Below are positions 21,000-28,812 of a stretch of DNA of 29,955 nt, in pieces. Source of the stretch: an uncultured Desulfomonile sp. Its GTDB lineage: Bacteria > Desulfobacterota > Desulfomonilia > Desulfomonilales > Desulfomonilaceae. The stretch covers positions 1 to 29,955 of the forward strand of contig CAINUH010000415.1 in NCBI GenBank assembly GCA_903853735.1, given 5' to 3'. A program made the translations under genes and the position numbers. The notes beneath the pieces are model-generated. The model did no database searches, was not told the origin of the DNA, and worked only from the letters and a program-made list of their open reading frames with translations. Within the stretch, counting starts at the first letter, position 1; every line of letters starts with the position of its first letter.

Positions 21000-21980
21000 A
21001 TGCAGACTCAGTTTACTGTCTCAAGAAACGATTTTGAAAAAGCCTTGTCCAAGGGACGGCCACCGAACATAGTAAGCTTATTTCCTAATTCCAAGGCATT
21101 AATTGTCAGCGGCAAAGTTATAGACCGGGCTGCTTTGGCGAAGGGCCATTCTATAGCTATTGCCGCATCAGTCCGTAATTCTTTTGTGGCACGCGGGGCC
21201 CTCATGGCCGCCCAGCGAGCAAATGGGGCGATTATCATAGAAATCGCCAGATCCGAGGGCGGCGCGGATGCATACTGTGATGTCAGTCTGTGGAATATGG
21301 CGAGATTGGTTGACTCGCTCTGTAACGAACTGTGCATCACTGTTCCCATAGCCATCCATGCCGATCACTATGGAATTAAGAAAAGGCTGGACATAGATTC
21401 AGCCAGGAACGAGATACCCAGCTTGTTTGATGCAGGAATAACTTCTATAGCCATTGATGCCTCACATCTTCCAGATGCGGACAATTTGCTGGCCAACATT
21501 GCTCTGAGCCGCTATGTCCCTGCATGGTCCGGATATGAAACTGAAGTTGGAGAGATCAAGGGCAAGGCGGGTTTATCAACAGTTGCGGAGGCCCAATTTC
21601 TTATTCAGGGGCTAAATGCTCACGGAATCTTCCCGGACTGGATCGCCCTTAACAATGGGACTACCCACGGCATAGAAGCCAGCGACGCAGGGATACAGGT
21701 GGACTTGACCGGAGATATTCACAGGGCACTCGAAAAATACAAGGTGTCCGGCGCACAGCATGGCACATCAGGGAACAGTTTTGACAGACTCAGAGCTATT
21801 GCCGACAGGACCCGGACGACAAAGGCTAATGTGGCTACTGCTCTTCAGATGGTATCGTGGGGACTAAAGGTAAATGAGTATGGCAACGCCATTCAGGATG
21901 AAAACGGCGATTTCATGAAGATGTCCGATGCCGGTCCATCGGATGAAATGTGGAATAAAATGGTTTCTTTTGCTCGCTAG
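21000..21980 (+). CDS. Class II aldolase-like protein, ends at in-frame amber codon
   Basis: Class II (zinc-dependent) fructose-bisphosphate aldolase superfamily, 326 residues to a TAG at 21978-21980. The metal-binding and active-site segments are visible: IAIHADHYG (H120, H123), ETEVGEIKGK (about 181-190), NNGTTHG (H223) and SGAQHGTSGNS (H254). The substrate could be fructose-1,6-bisphosphate or a related ketose phosphate. The ATG at 21000 has GGAGGGAG just upstream. The same frame continues for 104 more sense codons to 22295, so the TAG interrupts a protein of about 431 residues. The shorter product retains every catalytic motif and may be active. A sequencing error, a nonsense mutation or readthrough are all possible. 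Confidence 0.85.
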   Translation: MQTQFTVSRNDFEKALSKGRPPNIVSLFPNSKALIVSGKVIDRAALAKGHSIAIAASVRNSFVARGALMAAQRANGAIIIEIARSEGGADAYCDVSLWNMARLVDSLCNELCITVPIAIHADHYGIKKRLDIDSARNEIPSLFDAGITSIAIDASHLPDADNLLANIALSRYVPAWSGYETEVGEIKGKAGLSTVAEAQFLIQGLNAHGIFPDWIALNNGTTHGIEASDAGIQVDLTGDIHRALEKYKVSGAQHGTSGNSFDRLRAIADRTRTTKANVATALQMVSWGLKVNEYGNAIQDENGDFMKMSDAGPSDEMWNKMVSFAR

Positions 21981-22295
21981 AAAGGCTGGAAAGGCGGCGA
22001 TTTTAAGAAACTCAACCGCCCATTTGAAAACAAGCTCCTGGGACTGCCCAGGGAAGACCGTGAGAGAATGGTAAAGGGTGTAGAGGATTTTGTTTATCTG
22101 CTAATTACCGAAGTGTTTAACGGAGCAGACACCGCGCCTCTTGCCATAGAGACTATTCTCAAGGCTGGCTCGTTCAATCTTGACCCTAAGGCTACCCGTA
22201 TAGAAGATCCTTCGGAATGGACTGAGGCCGCATTGAGAAAGAGAGCTGAATCTCTGACCAGTGACAAGGGGCCCAAAGGTAGCTTTGACGATTAA
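21981..22295 (+). pseudogene. In-frame C-terminal continuation of the aldolase gene
   Basis: Read straight on after the TAG, 104 codons follow without a stop, ending at TAA (22293-22295). They begin KGWKGGDFKKLNRPFENKLL and include VEDFVYLLITEVFNGADTAPLAIE and ADKGP-like SDKGPKGSFDD. From memory this resembles the C-terminal extension of the longer class II aldolases of this bacterial group. There is no ribosome binding site before the internal ATG at 22068, so independent translation is unlikely. It is translated only if the amber codon is read through or absent. Confidence 0.7.
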
Positions 22296-22344
22296 ACCAG
22301 CCTTTCTCTTCTGGGGAATCGCGTTACGGCAAGGAATGTAATCC

Positions 22345-22920
22345 ATGGGCACTGGAAAATGGGGTATTACTCGTCAGGCGGCGATGGATTTGATGGAGCA
22401 GTCCCTTGAGGCTGAAAACTTGAGGAAACACTCCGAGGCTACGGAAGCCATCATGAGAGCATTGGCCCCCAGGTTTAACGAAGACCCGGAAATGTGGGGT
22501 ATCGCGGGACTGCTCCATGATCTGGACTATAATGAAACCCGAGAGGCGATAGACCGGCACGGACTGGTTACTGAGAAGATACTGGCAGATAAGGGTGTCC
22601 ATCCGGACGTCATCGAGGCGATCAAATTCCACAATGCTGAGCACCTGGGGTTGACAGCGACCAAGCCGATACACTTTGCCTTGAGCGCGGCGGAAACCAT
22701 AACCGGGATGATAGTGACCACCACGCTGGTCTATCCTGATAAGAAGCTGGCAAGCGTAAAATCCAAGTCGGTCGGAAAGAGAATGAAAGAGAAGGAGTTT
22801 GCACGCGCCGTAAACAGGGATCGAATTCTTCTCTGCGAAAAGATCGACATACCCTTGGACGAATTTATCAGCATAAGCATCGAGGCCATGAAAAAAATAA
22901 GCGATCGCCTGGGATTGTGA
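22345..22920 (+). CDS. HD-domain phosphohydrolase-like protein
   Basis: A 191-residue HDIG-type protein. Metal ligands are visible as H29 in LRKHSEA, the H58-D59 pair in GLLHDLDYN, H72, and further histidines H96 and H100 in KFHNAEH. This pattern matches HD-domain proteins acting on phosphate esters of nucleotides. The substrate cannot be told. The C-terminal ~60 residues are helical. The ATG at 22345 follows AAGGA at normal spacing. It lies 49 bases after the aldolase frame in the same direction and converges with purE. No GGDEF or signalling domain is attached. Confidence 0.85.
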   Translation: MGTGKWGITRQAAMDLMEQSLEAENLRKHSEATEAIMRALAPRFNEDPEMWGIAGLLHDLDYNETREAIDRHGLVTEKILADKGVHPDVIEAIKFHNAEHLGLTATKPIHFALSAAETITGMIVTTTLVYPDKKLASVKSKSVGKRMKEKEFARAVNRDRILLCEKIDIPLDEFISISIEAMKKISDRLGL

Positions 22921-22968
22921 AAGAATTGCAAGAGACAAAGCTCACGCCGGTTGTGGTCATCAGGCAGG

Positions 22969-23469
22969 TTATGTCCCTCTCTCCACTCTAGCCGCCTTTT
23001 CTTCTACGGCTTTTCTTTGCTCTTCTCGGTAGTTCATCAGTTTTTGCCTGAGGGAGGGATCAAAGGCCGCCAAGATATGCACAGCCATGAGACCGGCGTT
23101 TTTTGCCCCTGAAGATCCCAATCCCATGGCCGCCACTGGAATCCCACCCGGCATCTGAACCGTTGAAAGTAGCGCGTCCAGACCGTGCAATTGAGATGAG
23201 TCCATCGGCACCCCTATCACCGGAACAATTGTGAGTGCCGCCAGAAACCCTGCAAGATGAGCCGCCATTCCCGCACCCGCTATCATAACTTTCCAATCCT
23301 CTGCTTCAGCCCTGCGAGCCAAATCAGCTACCCTTTCCGGGGTTCGGTGGGCAGACGCAACCGTCATAAAGAAAGGGATTCCAAACTTTCTTAAGATCTC
23401 GGCAGCCTTCTCCATTACAGGGAGGTCCGAGTCACTTCCCATGACGATACCGACCTGAATTTTTTTCAT
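22969..23469 (-). CDS. purE: N5-carboxyaminoimidazole ribonucleotide mutase
   Basis: PurE (166 residues) moves the carboxyl group of N5-CAIR to give CAIR in purine synthesis. The N-terminal GIVMGSDSDLPVM (about 7-19), SAHRTPER (H41) and the GAGMAAHLAGFLAALT segment are diagnostic. The ATG at 23469 is preferred to a TTG at 23511 because it gives the standard N-terminus. No clear ribosome binding site is seen for either. No purK is adjacent. It is the last gene of the leftward ndk-rlmN-purH-type series but is separated from the preceding gene by 311 bases with a repeat-like element. Confidence 0.95.
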   Translation of the reverse strand: MKKIQVGIVMGSDSDLPVMEKAAEILRKFGIPFFMTVASAHRTPERVADLARRAEAEDWKVMIAGAGMAAHLAGFLAALTIVPVIGVPMDSSQLHGLDALLSTVQMPGGIPVAAMGLGSSGAKNAGLMAVHILAAFDPSLRQKLMNYREEQRKAVEEKAARVERGT

Positions 23470-23780
23470 GTCTGTGCTTGTTTTTTTCCTTGATGCCGAT
23501 TCACCATCCAAAACTGAAGATTGTAAAAAAGAAAATCTTGCAGTGGGGTGGGCGTCTCTGCCCGCCGTTTTCTTAGGGTACAGCTCGAATCAATCGCAGG
23601 GACGCCTGCGCCACCAAAGCTTTTCTTATCCATGTCAATCCTTAGAAAGCGAATTCGTATGAGTAGTATCCGTTGAAGAAAGACTTCTTTATCTAATACC
23701 GATTCGACGCCTTCGGAGTAGTAATGACGAGCAGATACGCCCGTCTCCACCAAGACTTTGCCTCTGCTGATGTTACGTGC
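23470..23780. other. Gap between IMP cyclohydrolase and purE genes
   Basis: This 311-base gap contains an imperfect GC-rich inverted repeat (23543-23614) and short T-runs at 23481-23488. No coding frame with a plausible product was seen on either strand. Confidence 0.5.
23543..23614. repeat. Imperfect GC-rich inverted repeat, REP-like
   Basis: Outer arms at 23543-23562 (GTGGGGTGGGCGTCTCTGCC) and 23595-23614 are inverted copies matching at 15 of 20 positions. The right arm read backwards is GTGGCGCAGGCGTCCCTGCG. It shares the GCGCAGGC core with the element at 106-173, so both may belong to one dispersed family. Confidence 0.45.
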
Positions 23781-24419
23781 TCAAGAGCGAATCGGTGTAA
23801 CTGATCGCTGGACCTGCCTGCCTTTCTCACCCAAAGATTCCAGATACCTTGTAATGGCTCCGTCATATTCGTGGGTGAGACGAAACACCTTGCGAGCGAG
23901 GCGAAAATTTGTCTCGTAAGAAACCGAGCCGTCAGATGCTCTCATTTCGCTGATAACTGTCAAGTAATCCTTCGGGTCGGTGATCACCGTGACGAACGGA
24001 TAATTCTTAGCGGCCGCCCTCAGAAGGGTGGGGCCTCCAATGTCTATGTTTTCTATTGCTTCTTCCATAGTGCAATCAGTTCGGGATACTGTTTTCTCGA
24101 ACGCGTAAAGGTTTACAGCAACCATGTCAATCGGAACTATGCCGTGGTCCCGCATGGCCTGAACATGTCCGGGATTGGTACGTATTCCAAGTATACCCCC
24201 ATGGATCTTCGGGTGGAGTGTTTTGACTCTTCCGTCCAACATCTCTGGAAAACCTGTGAAATCAGATACTTCCTTTATCTTGATTCCGGCACCCGCCATT
24301 TGTTTTGCTGTTCCACCAGTAGATAGAATTTCCACGCCGAATTCGGCCAGGGCTTTTCCAAACTCATCTATACCGGATTTATCGGTTACGCTTATCAGAG
24401 CCCTTTGAATTTTGGGCAT
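23781..24419 (-). CDS. purH: IMP cyclohydrolase (PurH N-terminal domain only)
   Basis: A 212-residue protein with the MGS-like IMP cyclohydrolase domain that closes the ring of FAICAR to IMP. It carries [13 protein letters not shown] (about 8-20), [23 protein letters not shown] (about 63-77) and [16 protein letters not shown]. The AICAR formyltransferase half of the usual ~520-residue PurH is absent. The frame ends normally with no adjacent remnant, so a natural split enzyme is more likely than a truncation. The formyl transfer must be done by another protein. The ATG at 24419 has a strong AGGAGG site, 27 bases after the TPR lipoprotein gene. Confidence 0.93.
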   Translation of the reverse strand: MPKIQRALISVTDKSGIDEFGKALAEFGVEILSTGGTAKQMAGAGIKIKEVSDFTGFPEMLDGRVKTLHPKIHGGILGIRTNPGHVQAMRDHGIVPIDMVAVNLYAFEKTVSRTDCTMEEAIENIDIGGPTLLRAAAKNYPFVTVITDPKDYLTVISEMRASDGSVSYETNFRLARKVFRLTHEYDGAITRYLESLGEKGRQVQRSVTPIRS

Positions 24420-24446
24420 CGGCCCCTCCTTTCCTTACCCGCCACT

Positions 24447-25349
24447 TTATCGACCAGTTTTTTTCTTCAACATTTTGAGATCGGAATTGTTGACGAGACT
24501 GATTTCAGTTTGAGCATCCTTACCCCAAGAGCCTTCCGGATCGTCCTTTGCTACAGATTCAAGTTCCTTCAGACCGTCTTCCACTTTTCCTGTGCGCACA
24601 AGAATAACTCCGGTCTGGAATCTCGCCGCCACGTGGTCGCGATCCATATCTGAGACTTTTTTGAAGGCTTCCAATGCCTTGGGATAATCTTGTTGAACCT
24701 CGTAAATGAGCCCCATACGATAGTGGGCTTCCTTAAATGAGGGATCTGTGACGAGAGCCTTCTTGTAGTACTCCAGGGCCTTAGCGTAGTTCTTCTTCTC
24801 CTGGTGACAGTAGGCCAGGTTGAACAGGGCTTCTGTACCATCCTCTTTGAGTAATACAGCCTTATCATAGTACTCGATAGCTTTGTCCAAATCCTTCTTA
24901 TTGAAATATGCTACACCCAGGTTGTATGCGGCCTTTTCCGGAGTAGAATAAGACGGGTCCGCCAGGCACTGCTCAAACTGCGTTATGGCTTCATCGTACA
25001 AACTTCTTGCAAGATAGGCAGTGCCAAGGTTGTTGCGGGCCTCGGTCAGCTTAGGCTCAATTTGGAGCGATTTCTTGTACTGTTCTATCGCCTGGTCATA
25101 TAGCCCCTTTCGCTGATAGGCCAGACCCAAGGCATGCTCTATATCGGAGTTTCCAGGCGCCAAAGTCTGAGCGGCAAGAAGCTCCTTGACCGCCTGGGGA
25201 GTTTGCCCCTCCGTGAGGTGGTTTATTCCCATTTGGTAATGGATCTGAAAAGTTTTCTGGACCTGAGCCGGACCGGTGGTTTGTTGAGGGATGCAACCGG
25301 ATATTAGGGTTACCACCAGAAGTACGCCGATAACCGTGCCGCAATTCAT
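24447..25349 (-). CDS. TPR-repeat lipoprotein
   Basis: A 300-residue exported lipoprotein. The signal peptide ends in the lipobox ISGC with lipidated C19. About seven tetratricopeptide repeats follow between residues 37 and 270 (for example NLGTAYLARSLYDEAITQFE and AYNLGVAYFNKKDLDKAIEYYD). TPR lipoproteins act as assembly scaffolds. PilW/PilF-type pilotins are one close parallel, which may be relevant given the pilin-like gene at 19871, but this is inference. The ATG at 25349 has GGAG 12 bases upstream. It follows the kinase-like gene by 94 bases and precedes the IMP cyclohydrolase by 27 bases. Confidence 0.9.
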   Translation of the reverse strand: MNCGTVIGVLLVVTLISGCIPQQTTGPAQVQKTFQIHYQMGINHLTEGQTPQAVKELLAAQTLAPGNSDIEHALGLAYQRKGLYDQAIEQYKKSLQIEPKLTEARNNLGTAYLARSLYDEAITQFEQCLADPSYSTPEKAAYNLGVAYFNKKDLDKAIEYYDKAVLLKEDGTEALFNLAYCHQEKKNYAKALEYYKKALVTDPSFKEAHYRMGLIYEVQQDYPKALEAFKKVSDMDRDHVAARFQTGVILVRTGKVEDGLKELESVAKDDPEGSWGKDAQTEISLVNNSDLKMLKKKTGR

Positions 25350-25443
25350 GGTAGTGCTACTCCAATATCGCTTGACATCAGTCTTGCTGATCCCTCGAGA
25401 TTATTCGTCGCGTGAAAGGTTTTGCCGGAGATTATTGCAGCAT

Positions 25444-27042
25444 TCATCGGGATGAATCGGTTGGTTCTAGCCAGTGAAACGTCAGTTCTCTGACTAAGGA
25501 AGTGAGAAAAGGATTTAGTTCCCCTGTAGAATCCCATGATCGGTGATAGTCGCGTTCATCATCGCAAATCGGTTCAAAATCCGTCCTTTGGTGAAGAAAT
25601 ATTTCCCATCGTCCATCCGATGGTTCGGTGCGATCCTTAGCCCTGTTTTCGAGTCTAGTCTGAATAACCCTTTCGGGAGCAACACATTCGACGATCATGA
25701 ATCGTGCGCGTTCTTTCGCGGCCAATTCCTTGGCTTGCATACGGCGACGAAAACTCATGAAGGAAGCGTCTATGATTACTGATTCTCCAAGTTCCAGAGA
25801 CCTACGCGCCCTTTCGAAGAGAGCCTTATAGGTAAGCTCCGTCGATTTGGGTGTATAGATCCCTGTACCATAGTTGTCAAGCTGATGTTCGAGTGAAGAC
25901 AGCCCCTGAATCTGTTTCCGGGCCACGTCGGATCGGAGCGGCTCTATTCCCAGCCTCTTTCCGAGCCTTTCCGACAAGTAGCTCTTGCCTGTCCCTGTCA
26001 GCCCGGACATAACTATCAGTATTGGAGGACCAGGACGTTCTAGACACGCCAGAGACAGCCGATAATAGTTCCTGGCTTCGTCAACGGCCACAATTTTTTC
26101 AGGCTCAGCGATTTCCGGCTCATCGAGAGCAAAACCCAGGACTTTCCCTCGTACGAAAGCCCTGTAGGCCTTATAAAAGCCTAGGAGTTTGAGGATCTGA
26201 TGGTCCCCGGACGATTCTGCATATCTTTGGGCGATCTGTCTCGCGTATGCGGGATAGCCTCGATAATCAAGATCCATGAGGAGGAAACCCAAATCGGCGG
26301 CAGTGTCGCCAAACCGGAAACGGTCGTTAAATTCTATACAATCGTAAAGTATGATTCCGTTGAGTATCACCACGTGATCGAGGTGAAGATCTCCGTGACA
26401 GTCGCGAATAAAGCCTCCTGACATCCTCTGCCGAAAAAGATGTGCATGGGTTGACAGAAAATCGTAAGCAAGAGCGGAGATTTCGGAGTGAGCGCCCTGA
26501 TCGATGGTGAGCCCGACATAACGGGTTGTTTGTTCGAAATTTTCCTTAAGATTCTGATAAATAACTTCCGTTGAACCGAAACTTGTGATCTGTGGCCCCC
26601 TATGGGCCTGGGAATGAAAATAGGCAATTCGATCTGCGAGCCGGTTGAGAATGTCAGGCGTGACCTGGTCTTGTTCGAGCATGTTGATCATGATTCGCTC
26701 GTGGGGGATTCGACGCATCAGTACCGCGACCTCTATTTCCTCGCCTCTTCCATCCAGGTTGGGGCCATCTTCGTCCGCAGTGATAGACAATACCTTCAGA
26801 TAAATGTTTTCCGAGAAGCGCGAATTTAGCTTTACCTCCTGATTACAGTAATAGCGACGCTTCTCAAGTGTGGTGAAGTTCAAAAACCCAAAGTCCAGGG
26901 GTTTCTTGATCTTGTAAACCAGTTCACCGGCAATGAAAATAACGGATATGTGTGTCTGGACGACCTGAACCGAACGTGGTCGATGAGGGTAAATGGTCGG
27001 ATCGGAAAGGGCACGAATCAGTTCGTCAATCCTGGCTGTCAA
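25444..27042 (-). CDS. Aminoglycoside-phosphotransferase-like kinase fused to P-loop ATPase
   Basis: A 532-residue two-domain protein. Residues about 1-320 have the kinase-like fold of the APH family, with HGDLHLDHV (about 216-224, the catalytic-loop Asp) and FNDRFRFGDTAADLGFLLMDLD (the metal-binding Asp region). The second domain begins at about 340 with the P-loop GLTGTGKS (347-354). It continues with an AAA/zeta-toxin or polynucleotide-kinase-like segment (IIDASFMSFRRR, VECVAPERVIQTRL). This arrangement is known as a conserved protein (COG2187/COG0645 type) of unknown substrate. It is not a resistance gene on this evidence. The frame extends to a GTG at 27078, but the TTG at 27042 is preferred. 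It overlaps the rlmN stop as TTGA and has GGGAG seven bases upstream. Confidence 0.9.
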   Translation of the reverse strand: MTARIDELIRALSDPTIYPHRPRSVQVVQTHISVIFIAGELVYKIKKPLDFGFLNFTTLEKRRYYCNQEVKLNSRFSENIYLKVLSITADEDGPNLDGRGEEIEVAVLMRRIPHERIMINMLEQDQVTPDILNRLADRIAYFHSQAHRGPQITSFGSTEVIYQNLKENFEQTTRYVGLTIDQGAHSEISALAYDFLSTHAHLFRQRMSGGFIRDCHGDLHLDHVVILNGIILYDCIEFNDRFRFGDTAADLGFLLMDLDYRGYPAYARQIAQRYAESSGDHQILKLLGFYKAYRAFVRGKVLGFALDEPEIAEPEKIVAVDEARNYYRLSLACLERPGPPILIVMSGLTGTGKSYLSERLGKRLGIEPLRSDVARKQIQGLSSLEHQLDNYGTGIYTPKSTELTYKALFERARRSLELGESVIIDASFMSFRRRMQAKELAAKERARFMIVECVAPERVIQTRLENRAKDRTEPSDGRWEIFLHQRTDFEPICDDERDYHRSWDSTGELNPFLTSLVRELTFHWLEPTDSSR

Positions 27043-28106
27043 GTGAGACTCCCGGCTTCTCCTGCCAGTTGGCCGCACGCGCCCAGAATATCGCGACCAC
27101 GTGATCTGCGAACTATCGCCACGAGCGTTTTAGACATCAATATCTCTTGAAACCGTGCGACTCGCTCTGGCTTAGGCGCTTTCAAATCCTCTGAAAATTC
27201 ATCATTAAAAGGTATGAGGTTAACCTTGGCCCGGATGGGGTTGAGCATTCTCGCCAGTTGCCTGGCGTCGGAGTCGGAGTCGTTAAACCCGTCAATCATG
27301 ACATATTCGATAGTAATGCGGTCACGCCTTGCCAGGGGATATTCTCTTAGAGCACTCAGTAATTCTTTCAAAGGGTAAGTATGGTTGATGGGCATAATGG
27401 AATTTCTTTGATCGTCCGTCACCGCGTTCAAGCTCACTGCCAGCTTCGCTCTTACCGCTTTCCCAAGTTCACGAATACGATGAGGCAAACCTACGGTAGA
27501 AACCGTCAACCGCCTCCACGATATCTGCGGACCGTTGGGGTGACTCATGATGCGAATGGCCTTTACCGTCTGATCAAAATTGGCCAGGGGCTCTCCCATA
27601 CCCATGAGTACTACGTTGGTTATTCTGCTCTGCGGTTCTCTCCGCCTCACCTCCAGGAGTTGAGCAACTATCTCACCGCCGGACAAGTTGCGAATGAAAC
27701 CCATCCTTGCTGTACGACAAATTCGGCACCCCATTGCACAGCCGACCTGAGTTGACACGCAAAGAGTGTCATGATCCTCACTGGGGATCAGAACGGTTTC
27801 TACGCTGCACCCATCTCTGAACCTCATAAGGAATTTTCGCGTATCATCCTGGGAACGCCTGACATCCAAGACTTCCGGGCTGGTGATAGTTGCCTTGTCA
27901 CCTAGCTCTGTTCTCAGGGACTTGGAAAGATTGGTCATCCCTTCGAAGGACACTTCCAAGCCCTGATGTATCCATCTCATTACTTGACAAGCATGAAAAC
28001 GTTCCTTGCCGAATGAGTTGAAGAAACTCTCCAGTTCCGGCTGAGTCATGCCAACCAAGTCAGGCTCAAGAACTTCAACCGGTTGCATTTGAAGCGATTC
28101 GGTCAA
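27039..28106 (-). CDS. rlmN: 23S rRNA / tRNA adenine-C2 methyltransferase RlmN
   Basis: Radical-SAM methyltransferase (355 residues) that methylates A2503 of 23S rRNA and A37 of some tRNAs. The 4Fe-4S cysteines are C123, C127 and C130 in GCAMGCRIC. The two other mechanistic cysteines are C116 in TLCVSTQ and C344 in [19 protein letters not shown] and [15 protein letters not shown] are typical. The start is TTG at 28106, overlapping the ndk stop as TTGA. An internal ATG at 28088 is the alternative. The next gene is again coupled by TTGA. Confidence 0.95.
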   Translation of the reverse strand: MTESLQMQPVEVLEPDLVGMTQPELESFFNSFGKERFHACQVMRWIHQGLEVSFEGMTNLSKSLRTELGDKATITSPEVLDVRRSQDDTRKFLMRFRDGCSVETVLIPSEDHDTLCVSTQVGCAMGCRICRTARMGFIRNLSGGEIVAQLLEVRRREPQSRITNVVLMGMGEPLANFDQTVKAIRIMSHPNGPQISWRRLTVSTVGLPHRIRELGKAVRAKLAVSLNAVTDDQRNSIMPINHTYPLKELLSALREYPLARRDRITIEYVMIDGFNDSDSDARQLARMLNPIRAKVNLIPFNDEFSEDLKAPKPERVARFQEILMSKTLVAIVRRSRGRDILGACGQLAGEAGSLT

Positions 28107-28516
28107 AAAATCTCAATCCCGCTAAAAAAGTAGCTTATTTCAAATTCGGCGCCAGCCGGCGAATCTGAGCCGTGAACGATATTGTTCTGCTTGCTGTCCG
28201 CCCATCTAGCCCTGATGGTCCCTTGAGCGGCCTCGGCAGGATCCGTAGCCCCCATGATTTCACGGTTACCCAGAATGACATCATTCCCTTCCAGGACCAT
28301 TAACACTACCGGACCGGAAATCATGAACTCCACGAGTTCTGCGAAAAATGGCCTCTCTTTGTGGACATAGTAGAAGCCCTCGGCCTCGGCCCGGCTGAGC
28401 TGCTTCATCTTCACTGCCACTATTCGAAAACCAGCAGTTTCAAATATCTTTATGACCTCTCCAATGAGTTTCTTTGAAACGCCGTCAGGCTTTATTATAG
28501 ACAATGTTCTTTGCAT
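28103..28516 (-). CDS. ndk: Nucleoside diphosphate kinase
   Basis: NDP kinase of 137 residues, transferring phosphate from ATP to other NDPs via a phosphohistidine. The start [13 protein letters not shown] is standard, and the active-site His is H115 in [10 protein letters not shown]. The ATG at 28516 has GGGAGG five bases upstream and is preferred over a longer frame starting at 28576. First gene of a leftward operon with rlmN (4-base overlap), the kinase-like fusion, the TPR lipoprotein and purine genes. No clear promoter was found upstream. Confidence 0.97.
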   Translation of the reverse strand: MQRTLSIIKPDGVSKKLIGEVIKIFETAGFRIVAVKMKQLSRAEAEGFYYVHKERPFFAELVEFMISGPVVLMVLEGNDVILGNREIMGATDPAEAAQGTIRARWADSKQNNIVHGSDSPAGAEFEISYFFSGIEIF

Positions 28517-28752
28517 TTTTTCCTCCCCATAATCTGTAGCATAGGCAAAAAGTCTTTCAGCCGCATGTAGTGGCAAGCGGCATTTTCCTTAGCGATCACG
28601 GACCATGCCACTTAGAACCCCGTTTCATGAACAACAGAGCGCTATATCGCAGAAGGTTTGCATTTTTCTTAACCTTCGTCAACCACCAACGACCATGTTT
28701 TGCTCAGGACCATAAGGTTCCGTTGTGGGTCAATCGAAGCCCTACAGGTCTG

Positions 28753-28781
28753 TTGAATTCCGTTCTCGAATGAGTTATGTC
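28753..28781 (+). promoter_or_regulatory. Weak candidate promoter of the SagB-like gene
   Basis: TTGAAT (28753-28758) and TATGTC (28776-28781) are 17 bases apart, upstream of the gene at 28813. Matches are four and three of six, so this is tentative. Confidence 0.3.
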
Positions 28782-28812
28782 TGTCCCAATGTGCTAATCC
28801 AAGGAGGCCTCC

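Noticed and set aside
21000..22295. Pyrrolysine as the firm explanation of the aldolase amber codon
   Set aside because: Kept only as one option: TAG is an ordinary stop for several genes in this window, and no pyl gene is visible here.
22324..22938. 204-codon minus-strand frame opposite the HD-domain gene
   Set aside because: The HD frame carries all the metal-binding motifs and a ribosome binding site; the antisense frame has neither.
25444..27042. Antibiotic resistance gene from the aminoglycoside phosphotransferase-like domain
   Set aside because: The domain is fused to a P-loop ATPase and embedded in a housekeeping operon; the fold alone does not indicate aminoglycoside as substrate.
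28570..28773. 67-codon plus-strand frame between ndk and the SagB-like gene
   Set aside because: No ribosome binding site, no hydrophobic or domain pattern, and it begins inside the ndk upstream region.
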